From NCBI GenBank assembly GCA_019279435.1, contig JAAALK010000286.1, positions 21,905,931-21,969,930 of the forward strand: a DNA stretch of 64,000 nt. Reading direction: 5' to 3'. The translations under genes were made by a program, and so were the position numbers. The first letter of the stretch is position 1; each line of letters begins with the position of its first letter. The stretch comes from Zizania palustris. Lineage: Eukaryota; Streptophyta; Magnoliopsida; Poales; Poaceae. The notes under the pieces were generated by a model, which worked only from the letters and a program-made list of their open reading frames with translations, did not search any database and had not been told where the DNA came from. Below are positions 1-10,025 of this stretch, piece by piece.

Positions 1-2
1 AG

Positions 3-626
3 CCCAAGGATGGAGTGATCCATGAACCACCTAAAGCTCCACCCAAGAAACCTATCTGGGTTCCAAAGCCCGAAAATCTCCACACTTCTCTTGACTCTCT
101 TCCTGGACCCTCTCAGCCCAAGAAGACAACACCAAACACCACTAAGCCCAAACAACCCAAGCCTCAACTACATCTCAAGAAGCCCACCTATCATTGTGAG
201 TACTATCAGAGAGACGGGCATCTTGCGGAGTTCTGCTTCAGGAGGAAGCGGGTTGAGAGAGCAGAGAGGGCTAGTAGTGATCAGGAGTAGTTCTACCAGC
301 AGGGTGGTAGACTGCGTGTTCCTCGGTGCGGGGAGAGGCTGGAGGCCAGGCCGCGTTGTGTAGGTGGTGGTAGAGGAGACAACTTTCTTGCCCGTGCTCC
401 AGTTGGTGGTGTCCGTTCCAGCAGAGTTCCAGACCGTGTTGGCTACGGTTCTGGACCTCGTGGCCACAGGGTTAGGCAGAACCGAGGACCGCGCTTTGAG
501 CCGCGTTTTGGTCCAAACTCTTTTGATGGTTTTCGCTTTCCATCTTTTGAGCAGATGGCTCGACACTGGTTTAGCTCTTTTGCTAAACCTGGTGCCGGAC
601 CATTTGCTCCCACTTACAGACACTGA
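3..626 (+). pseudogene. gag: Copia gag, C-terminal part (copy 1)
   Basis: This is the C-terminal part of the structural Gag protein, read in the frame starting at position 3. It has a Pro/Lys-rich linker, then a zinc knuckle at about 198-240 of CCHC type whose second Cys is replaced by Tyr (CEYYQRDGHLAEFC against CEYCQRDGHLAEFC in copy 2). An Arg/Gly-rich tail follows. A TAG stop at 288-290 breaks the frame; copy 2 has CAG there. After that stop the same frame is open to the TGA at 624-626, which matches the natural Gag end in copy 2. The pol frame that follows is shifted by -1. It is a decayed retroelement gene. Confidence 0.85.
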
Positions 627-628
627 TT

Positions 629-3600
629 GTGCAGGACCGGGGACTGGAGGATGTTTGGATCATGGACTCAGGATGCTCTCGCCACATGACGGGACATCGC
701 AGATGGTTCTCCAGTCTCACTCCCCCGAGCTCCAAAGAATATATCACGTTCGGGAACAACGGTCAAGGGAAAGTAAGTGGCATAGGCTCAATTCGCATTT
801 CAGATCATTTCTCTTTAAAGAATGTTGCTTTGGTTAAAAATTTGAACTTCAACTTGATTTCTGTGTCGCAACTTCTTGAGGATGGTTTGGAAGTGCGTTT
901 TAAGAAGGGCAATTCTTCTGTGGTTGATTCTAGAGGGTCTTTGGTTTGTCAGATTCTACCCTTCGGTAAAGTTTTTCGAATTGACTTCTCTAGTTCTTTT
1001 GGCCCTTCTCGCTGTTTGATTGCTGGATCTTCTTCTGAGCTCTGGAAGTGGCATAGGAGGTTAGGTCACTTGAGTTTTGATCTGCTAGTCAGGTTAAGCT
1101 CTATGGACCTCATCCGAGGATTTCCCAAGCTTAAGATGGAGAAGGATCTAGTTTGTCATCCCTGTCATCATGGGAAAATGGTTGCCGCTTCTCACGCACC
1201 TGTGACTCAGGTGATGACTTCATATCCGGGCGAGCTTTTACATTTGGACACTGTAGGTCCAGCTCGGGTACGCTCAGTCGGTGGGAAGTGGTATGCACTT
1301 GTAATTGTTGATGACTTTTCTCAATTCTCGTGGGTTTTCTTTTGGAGTCTAAGGATGAAACTTTTCATTTTGTCCACGACCTGATTTTGAAGCTGAAGAA
1401 TGAGAACAATGGTCGGATGCGAGCAATTCGCTCCGACAACGGCTCTGAGTTCAAGAACTCTCAGTTCGTCAGCTTCTGTAGTGATCAGGGTCTGGACCAT
1501 CAGTTTTCTTCTCCTTACACTCCCCCACAGAACGGCGTTGTGGAACGAAAGAACCGCACGCTAGTTGTGATGGCCAGGACGATGCTCAATGAGCACAGGA
1601 CTCCTAGGCGTTTTTGGGCTGAAGCCATGAACACGGCTTGCTATCTGGCCAACCGCATTTTTCTTAGAGCTTACCTTGGTAAGACATCATATGAGTTGTG
1701 GTTTGGCAGACAGCCCAAGGTGAGCCACTTGCGAGCGTTTGGCTGCAAGTGCTTTGTGCTCAAGAAGGGAGGGCATTTGGACAAGTTTGAGTCTCGTTGC
1801 TGGGATGGTGTTTTTCTTGGTTATGCATTGCATTCTCGAGGCTTCCGTGTTTGGAACCTCGAATCCCAGCTGCTTGTCGAGACTTGTGAGGTTTCTTTTG
1901 ATGAGTCCTTGCCTTCTTTGACTCCTTCTTTTGAGCTTTTTGGTGATGATGAGCTCGGAGAGTCCATCTTCGAGGAAGATGAGGATACTCCAGCTGCTGA
2001 TGAGGGTGGGCCTTCTGCATCCCCCGCAGAGCCCACACCTTCTGAGACTTCGACTGATGATGAGGGCGGACCTCTGATCACTTCTTCCACTTCGATCGAG
2101 CCCCCTTAGTCGAATCCAGAGGTGCCAGCTGCTGACTCCAGTGAGGTGACTTCAGATCACCAGGGAACCCGAGCAGTTCAGCGTGACCATCCCTCAGAGC
2201 TCATCATAGGTGATTTGACTGAGAGAACTTTGCGTTCTTCTGCCTCTCTTACTGTGTTTGTTGAATCTGCGTTTGTTGCATCTTTTGAGCCCAGAGACGT
2301 TTCTCATGCTCTTTCTGATTCTAATTGGATTAATGCTATGCAAGAAGAGCTTGAGAAATTTGTCCGTAATCGGGTTTGGACACTAGTTGAGCCGCCACCA
2401 GGATGCAACCCCATAGGCACCAAGTGGGTGTTCAAGAACAAACAAGGTGAAGATGGGGTCGTGGTGCGCAACAAGGCTCGACTAGTTGCCCAGGGTTATT
2501 GCCATAAGGAAGGTATTGACTTTGAAGAAACCTTTGCTCCTGTTGCCCATCTTGAGTCCATTCGTATTCTTCTAGCTTTTGCCGTTTCAAAGGGTTTTAA
2601 GATTTTTCAAATGGATGTTAAGAGTGCTTTTCTGAACGGGTACATAGAAGAGGAGGTTTATGTTAGGCAACCCCCCGGTTTTGAGAACCCTAAGTTTCCT
2701 CGACATGTTTTTAAATTGCAAAAGGCTTTACACGGGTTAAAGCAAGCCCCTAGGGCTTGGTATGACCGGTTGAAGCAGTTTTTGTTGGGGAAGGGCTTTG
2801 TGATGGGTTCTGTGGACAAAACTCTCTTTTTGCTCAGAGTTGCTTCAGACTTCTTAGTCGCTCAGATTTACGTGGACGATATTATCTTTGGCGGTACTAA
2901 TGATTCTCTTGTGTCCAAGTTTTCTGAGCAGATGCACAGTGAGTTTGAGATGAGCCTCATGGGTGAGCTCAAGTACTTCTTAGGGCTCCAGATCAAGCAG
3001 ACCAAGGACGGCACCTTCATCCACCAAGGTAAGTACACTCGTGATATGTTAAAGAAATTTGACTTTGGTGGTGAATTGAAGCCGCAGATGACCCCGATGG
3101 GCACTTCTGGGGGTCTGGACAAGGATGAGAGCGGCGTCAAGGTCAATGAAAGGGAGTTTCGAGGGATGATCGGTTCGCTACTGTACTTGACGGCGACAAG
3201 ACCAGACATACAGTTCGCCGTGGGACTCTGCGCGCGTTTCCAGTCTTCACCACGCGTGTCTCACCGGCAGGCTGTCAAGCGCATCTTCAGGTATCTCACT
3301 TATGCGCCCGATCTCGGTCTTTACTATTCAGCATCATCATCTCTTGATTTATCTGGCTTTTCGGATGCCGACTTTGGTGGGTGCCGGTTGGATCGCAAGG
3401 CGACTTCCGGTACTTGCCAATTTCTTGGTTCTTCTCTTGTCTCTTGGTCTTCTCGAAAGCAATCTGGAGTTGCTCTTTCGACCACAGAGGCTGAGTACGT
3501 AGCTGCTGCTAGCTGCTGCTCACAGTTGGTTTGGATGATTTCCACTCTACGAGATTTTGGGTTATTCTTTCCTACCAGGGTTCCATTGTTTTGCGACAGC

Positions 3601-3819
3601 ACCAGTGCTATTAGTGTAGGGAAAAACCCGTGTCTCCATTCAAAAACAAAACATATTGATGTGCACTTTCACTTCTTGCGGGATCAATATGAGAAAGGTG
3701 TCATTGACCTTGTTCATGTTGATACCCATCATCAGTTGGCTGATATTTTCACCAAACCCCTAGATCAGTCTACATTCGAGCGTTTACGAGGGGATTTAGG
3801 TGTTGTGTATCCTTTTTAG
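629..3819 (+). pseudogene. pol: Copia pol (protease-integrase-RT-RNase H), copy 1, broken
   Basis: This encodes the enzymes for element replication. In order: aspartic protease with WIMDSGCSRHMTGH near the start, integrase with an HHCC finger and D-D-E core, reverse transcriptase with the YVDD box at about 2871, and RNase H ending at a TAG at 3817-3819. It aligns over its whole length with the intact copy-2 ORF at 49722-52913. Two breaks are visible. One T is missing from a T-run near 1340 (TTTT against TTTTT in copy 2), which shifts the frame inside integrase. A TAG stands at 2107-2109 where copy 2 has CAG. The RNase H catalytic Asp lost in copy 2 is kept here (FCDSTSAI). Confidence 0.93.
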
Positions 3820-5145
3820 GATATTTTGCATCAGTTTTCTTTCTTCTTTACTCTTTTCTTGAGTCTTTCTGTGTGTGTTCATATCTTGCATATTCACATA
3901 TCACACTTTTGAGCTTGCTTCTGTTATATAATTAAACTGCTTTACTTATTCTAGCTGGCACATGCTTTTGATTACTTGTCGATGATCATGCTTTGGTTCA
4001 GTTCACTTGATATGTCTGATATCTGTCATATGCATGGCTTTTATGCTTTAAACTTGAAAAATGATCACCGTTGCTTCCGGTAACTAGCATGTGTAGCCTG
4101 AGTGCTTTTGCTATCTGTTACATGCCTTGTAGCTAGTTCATCACATAGATGCAGATATGCAACTTGGACATCTTTATGCTTTAACAGGGAAAATGAGCTA
4201 TAAAAATGATAAAAATCAAAAATGAATGAAAATTCTATGCCTTTTTATGCTTAAATTGAAAAGATCCAAGTGGGTTTGCTTTGTCGCATTGCATTATTCT
4301 GGATTGCTTACCATAGCACGTTGGTATGAACTAGGACAGTGTAGTGTATGCCAAGACCAATGTCTTAAGCTTCTGATGGTCCAGTTCTGGCCTAGGCTTG
4401 ACTTGGTCGGTTAGCATAAGGTTTGACATGCAAATAACCCTTGGCAGAAATGAAAAAGGAAAATTGAAAAAGCCTGAACATTTAAAAGATAACAAGTTTG
4501 CTGAAGCACTTTGTCTTGGACAATGCTTATCTTGGTGGATATCAGTTAGCCTCTGCATCTCATGTTTTACCTTGCTTGTTTACTGGAAAATGTGGTGATG
4601 CCTTTGTTTGCCAAAACTGAAAAATGCGTGCTAATGACTTTCTTTAGATATCATCTGTTGCACTGATCATGCCATGTGTCTTAAGACAGTATCTCTTTTG
4701 CTATACTTGTTAGATGTTGTAATTGCAGTCAATCATATTTGAGAAGCATGCTTTCTACACTCCTTATGCACTCCAGTTGAATTCACTGCATATTTTGAGG
4801 GGGAGTTGCATTTCAGGGGGAGTCTGTGTCTCTATTGAGTGCTTGATGAGTTCACTTGTCAACAAGGGAGAGAAAATTTGGGATCAGAGTTTAAGGGGGA
4901 GTTTTTACTCTGTTGATATCCTTGTTGTTCTGAAATCGCACTCATTTTGAGCTTTTACGCTTTGGTTAACCATAATGACCGCTTCTTGCTTTTGTTCGGC
5001 TTTTGGTCATTAGGGTTAAACTTTTTACCTTATTTTTCTTCTTCCTTTTTTTCTTGTGTTTTGTTTTCGTGTTTCCACATTTGTTCGCAGGTGCTGAAGA
5101 GCTGAAGAAGAGGAGTGTTGACAATGCACTCATCAAGGGGGAGAT
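3820..5145 (+). other. Copia 1 post-pol spacer with polypurine boxes
   Basis: About 1.3 kb between the pol stop and the 3' LTR, with no convincing ORF and no env-like gene. It is AT-rich with several AGGGGGAG-like boxes (around 4797-4826 and 4892-4902). It ends in the polypurine tract AAGGGGGAGA at 5135-5144, directly before the LTR. The same spacer is present in copy 2 (52914-54241). Confidence 0.8.
5135..5144 (+). promoter_or_regulatory. polypurine tract of Copia 1
   Basis: AAGGGGGAGA just before the TG start of the 3' LTR. This is the expected plus-strand primer site and is identical in copy 2 at 54231-54240. Confidence 0.85.
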
Positions 5146-7148
5146 TGAGGAGCAATGCTGAATAGCGTGGGCCTCATGGCTCCAGAAGTGATGAGTCATT
5201 GTCAACGATAGTCAAAGAGGACAGAAGAAGAAGAGATCTGCTGTTTCATGGGCCGCGTGTGACTCAGGTACACGGGCAGCGAGCGACTGTCGGGCAGAGG
5301 AGGCTGCGAAGTCGGGCTGGCCCAATCCGGGTGCATGGGCCATAAGCAGTAGAAGACCCACTGGGCTGTTGACCAGGAGTGACTCAGGTACACGGGCGGT
5401 GAGCGATTGTCGGGCTGAGAGAGCTGCGGAGTCGGGCCGGCCCAATCCGGGTACCTGGTGCAAAGTCGGTGGAGGCTTTGTCAGTTTCGGCGCAAAACTG
5501 ACAACCGTCGATCTTGTATCCGACTGTCCAGAAGAGAAGCCGTAGTCGCTACGAAAGCTGAGCTTCCGGATAAGTCATCTGTAACTCTAGGCCCACAGTC
5601 AGTCAGTCGTGTCTGTAAAAATTCCTAAGGGCAGTAGAGTCTTTTCCTTTATTCTTGAGTCTGTAAAAACCCTAAGGGGCTGGTAGAATATTCCTAGTAT
5701 TGGGCAGCCTATAAATAGGACCCCAATCCCTAGGGTTTGGACTACCCTTTGGCTGAAATCTATTCCACTTTTTTGGGTCACTTTTTGTCTCTTGCCTTGC
5801 CTCTCTCCTCTCTTACTCTTGCGTGCGCCGCCAGGAGTTCTTGCCACTGTTTGTTGCTGTTTTGCATTTATTATTGAAGTGGAGTTTCTCTTCCACGTGT
5901 GCAACAACATCAGAGGTTTTTTAATGGCTTAATTTCTTCTGCACAGCAAGTTTTCCCATGATTTTTGAGGCTTCGGAAGCTTCGGTTGGGTGTGTTCTTC
6001 ACGCTAGTAGTACTAGTTCTTGCTGTTGCAAGTAGTACTGCTTTACTGCAGCTACAGTGTTCTGTGCAGCTTTTTATCTTCTACTGCACTGCTTTTTGAT
6101 CGAAGCTGACAGGATCCAGAAACTTTTCTGGCTGTTTTTCTGGCGAAGTCCCCTCTCTGTTCGAAGCCCCTCAGCTCCGTGAGGCAGGCTTCGATCTATC
6201 ATCTTTGAAGGCTTCGTTCAAACTTCGTACTTGGGTTGAGTCCTGTGTTGCTAGCTTCGAAGTATTTTCTGAACGGACAGCATCGCATACTTCGAACGAC
6301 TGTGCGAAGGTACTCCGTCCCTAGCTGTACGAAGTTCACACTTCGATAGTTTTCGAAGTTGGCTTCGAAGCTTGTCGTTCTGCTTGACTTCGCTTTGGTA
6401 TTCTATGGCGTGTCAACCTTCGCTTCTCTTTTCGAAGCTTACTCCTTTCGAAGGTAGAGCTTAGGCTTCGAATTTGGTTTTCTGTCGTGTGACAGGCTTC
6501 ACTTCTTTGTTCGAAGGTAGTCCATCTGTGTGTTGCATTCGAAGTTTCCTGTTCGAGGATTTAGGTTCGAAGTGCTCGGTTCGAAGCTGTGTCCGAAGCC
6601 TTGCCTTCGAAGTACATACTTCGAAGCAGGCTCCGGCTCTGTCATACTTCGCTTCGAAACATACTTCACATCTTGCCACTTCGAACTAGGCTAGACCAAA
6701 ACACCTTCGGCATCTTCGACATGCTTCACAACTGACCTCCAAAGCAGGCTTCGTCACCAACCTCCGGAGCAGGCTTCGACCAGCGAAGCAGTCTTCGTCA
6801 ATCATCTCCGAAGCAGACCTCGACGGGCGAAGCAGGCTTCGCCAAGTTCCGAACAGGAGACAAATTTGGACAGTAACTTCTCATTTCACTTTACATATAC
6901 TTAGATCATTTCATTGAGAAGTTTAGGCCTGATATACAGTATTCATCTGCCTAGTTGCACGTCTTTAATAGTTCTCTGTTTGTCATCAGTTGCTACTAGG
7001 TTAGATACCTTTAGACTTAGGCCTACTGTTTATTTTCTGCTGCTTAGTCTTTTTGAGGTGCGTTGGGTATTGGGAACAGGCCATTGATTCGAAAGAATTT
7101 TTAAGGCGCCCATTCACCCCCCCTCTGGTCGCTACTTTCGGTCCTACA
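5146..7148 (+). repeat. 3' LTR of Copia 1 (about 2.0 kb)
   Basis: It starts TGAGGAG and ends GGTCCTACA. It matches the two LTRs of copy 2 and the reversed solo LTR at 37416-39440 along its length. U3 holds two diverged copies of an 80-odd bp unit spaced 120 bp apart (from 5261 and 5381). A TATA box is at 5710. The transcribed part (about 6240-6690) is packed with the palindrome TTCGAA. Confidence 0.95.
5710..5717 (+). promoter_or_regulatory. LTR TATA box (Copia 1)
   Basis: TATAAATA in the context GCCTATAAATAGG, followed by an A/C-rich stretch. The same box occurs in the other Copia LTRs (45443, 54785 and, reversed, 38848-38855), which supports it as the LTR core promoter. Confidence 0.75.
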
Positions 7149-9914
7149 ATGACAGAGGTTGCTCATAAGCAACTTTGTTACATGCCTCTTACACCTCGGG
7201 TGAAACGATTGTTTCTCTCAAAGAAAACCGTTAGACATATGCGATGGCATAAAGAAGGTGTACGTGAGAATAATCAAGTAATGGTGCACCCATCTGATGG
7301 TGCGGCATGGAAGGCTCTAGATGATTTTGATGCAGACTTTGCTAGTGATGCAAGGAATGTTCGCATCGGGTTGGCAACAGATGGATTCACGCCTTTCAAT
7401 GTAACGACATCGTCGTACTCTTGTTGGCCTGTGTTTGCTATTCCATACAACCTTCCACCTTCGTTTTGTATGAAATATGAATTTATGTTCCTGTGTCTCA
7501 TTATACCCGGTCCAGAGCATCCTGGAACACGACTAAACGTGATGCTGAAGCCCTTAATTGAAGAGTTGAAACAATTGTGGAAAGGAGTTGAAGCATATGA
7601 CTATGACCAGAAGCAAAAATTCAATCTTCGAGTTGCGTATCTGTGGTCGGTCCACGATTTTCCGGCATATGGTATTTTTTCTGGTTGGAGTTGTCATGGA
7701 AGGTTGACATGCCCGATATGTGCGAAGGACACAGATTGTTTCCGTCTGAACTTCGGGGGAAAGATTTGTTACTTTGATTGCCATAGATGCTTTTTGCCCT
7801 TGAATCACCCATTTAGGTTACAGAGGAACAATTTCAAGAAGGACAATATTGTTGTAAAGGGACCACCAAGGCGTTTAAATGGTAGAGAAATCATTGATAT
7901 GCTGAATGAGTTGGTCCTTAATGAAAATGAGGATGGATCTGTAGGATTCGGAACCAAACATAATTGGACCCACATATGTGGCTTATGGGAACTGCCGTAT
8001 GTCAAATCACTAATTCTGATGCACAACATTGACGTTATGCATCAGGAACGTAATGTTGGTGAAAGCATTATAAGTACATGTATGGATTTTACTGACAGGA
8101 CAAAAGATAATGTAAAGGCGAGAAGAGATTTAGCTGAGATTTGTAATCGACCAACCCTTGAGTTGACGAATAGTGGTGGCAAGCCACGTGCCCCATTTTG
8201 TTTAAAACCTAAAGAAAAAAACAAGTAATGAGGTGGTTGAAAAATTTGAAATTCCCAGATGGTTACGCCGCGGGATTTAGAAGAGCTGTGAATTTGAAGA
8301 CAGGGAAATTAAATGGATTGAAAAGTCACGATTACCACATAATAATGGAAAGACTCCTTCCTGTAATGTTTCGTGGGTACCTGAATGATGATGCGTGGAA
8401 GGCGTTAGCTGAGCTGAGCCATTTTTATAGACAAATTTGTGCGAAAGAAATTAAGAAAGATATGATGGAGATGCTAGAGAAAGAGATCCCGATGCTTTTA
8501 TGTAAATTGGAAAAAATATTCCCTCCAGGGTTCTTCAATCCAATGCAACATTTACTGGTTCATCTGCCATATGAAGCTAAGGTAGGTGGCCCTGTGCAAT
8601 ATAGGTGGATGTATTGTATTGAAAGGTCCCTAAAGAAGCTTAGAGCGATGGTTGGTAATAAGGCCAGAGTTGAAGGTTGCATCGCAGAAGAATTTAAATT
8701 GAAAGAGATAGCATACTTCACTAGTGTATACTTCGCTGAGCATCACAATGTCAACACACCGGCTACACGGTACCATATGGATGAAGACCATCCTTGTAGT
8801 GATCACCAAATATTTGGGTGGAAGGGCATAACTGTTGGTGTCTCCACGACATATTATGTAACTCAGGAAGAACGAACAAATGCCTTGCTCTACATGTACT
8901 CAAATATGGAAGAGATGGAACAATATTTCACGTAAGTGATTCTTTTTAGTTTTATATTTTACCTCCAAATTTTATACCCGTTTGTTTACCTATTCGTTAC
9001 AATGACAGTATGTTTGATTCGAAATACTTGACGTCTGGTCGTCAACCAACGGAGAAGCAACTAGATAAATTGCGTCGAGAAGGAGTAAATGGCGGGCCTA
9101 GTTTCCTCACTTGGTTCAGAGAACATGTAAATCCTTACCTTTTTTGACACATATTATTTTAGTCTACTAGGTTAATTATCTGATAATCTCCTATGATTTG
9201 CAGTGTGTGCTCGCTGACAATGTACATATAGACTTGCGATAGCTCTCTTACGGGAGTATTAGTGCCAAAAGTTACGGTCGCTATGATGTTAATGGTTTCC
9301 GCTTCCGTTCAACTATTTTTGAAGCATATCGACCTCTAGCGGCAACAACTAATACTGGAGTTGTTACAAGGGTCGTTGATGGACAAGGACACGAAACTAT
9401 GTATTATGGAATCATCAAAAATATAATCGAGTATAAATTTGCCGGGAATAAGGAGATTAAAGTAGTCTTCTTCGATTGTGATTGGTTCGACCCTAAACAT
9501 GGTACTCGTGAAAACCAATTTGGGATGGTTGAAGTCAAACACGCAGAACGATTATCTGGTTGCGACAATTTTGTCCTTGCTCACCAAGTCGAGCAGGTAT
9601 ATTATATGCTGTACCCATGTGAAAAACTAAGTGCTTGGTGGGTAGTCTACAAAGTGAATCCTCAGGAACGTCTACACACCCCTAGTGATGGCGCTTATCA
9701 ATTGGAGGTTGAAGAGGTCGATGAGGTTTACCAAGATGATGAATTGCCGACTTCGTTTAATGTAGAGTCAGAATCGTCGACAAATTCTTTTCTCGGCGAT
9801 TCTAATGATGTGGCAGTTCCCGAGAAAAGGAAACACCAACATAAGAAGAAAAAAGTAACATGGCGTGCTTTGGGGAGAAAAGGACAAATTGATCCTGATT
9901 TTGATGATAATTGA
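7149..9914 (+). pseudogene. CACTA TNP2-type transposase, 3' part, broken
   Basis: C-terminal two-thirds of the transposase that cuts and moves the CACTA element. The first segment (7149-8228) carries the tnp2 core, with stretches such as RNVRIGLATDGFTPFN and HNIDVMHQERNVGES. The second (8228-8931) matches the DUF4218-type region (KLNGLKSHDYHIIMERLLP, FNPMQHLLVHLPYEAKVGG). The last part (9204-9914) is DUF4216-like with a basic tail. Two introns fit GT/AG: 8932-9008 and 9127-9203. Breaks: truncation by Copia 1 at the left, a one-base frameshift in an A-run near 8215-8221, and a TAG at about 9240 (after DLR). Confidence 0.9.
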
Positions 9915-10025
9915 CAAGTAATTGTTTTCATACATGCATATGCAATATACTTCATATTACATGTTTTTTCATATGTACAAACCTTCTTTACTAATAAATG
10001 CTTGTTTGTGCTTATTTTGAATAGG

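Larger units (their letters stand above)
1..7148 (+). mobile_element. Ty1/Copia SIRE-type retrotransposon, copy 1 (3' part)
   Basis: The 3' portion of a Copia element: Gag C-terminus, complete pol region, a 1.3 kb spacer with polypurine boxes, and a full 3' LTR. Its 5' half lies left of the window. Domain order PR-IN-RT-RH shows Copia. The large size, long post-pol spacer and Met-tRNA-type primer site of its sister copy at 44900-56246 point to the SIRE (Maximus) clade. The LTR ends at 7148 and the next base continues a CACTA transposase reading frame, so the element inserted into a CACTA gene. The 5-bp target duplication should be ATGAC (7149-7153) but its left partner is outside the window. 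Confidence 0.93.

Noticed and set aside
7053..8228. A continuous ORF of 391 codons starting inside the Copia LTR
   Set aside because: It crosses the LTR end at 7148 by chance. Only the part after 7148 is transposase.
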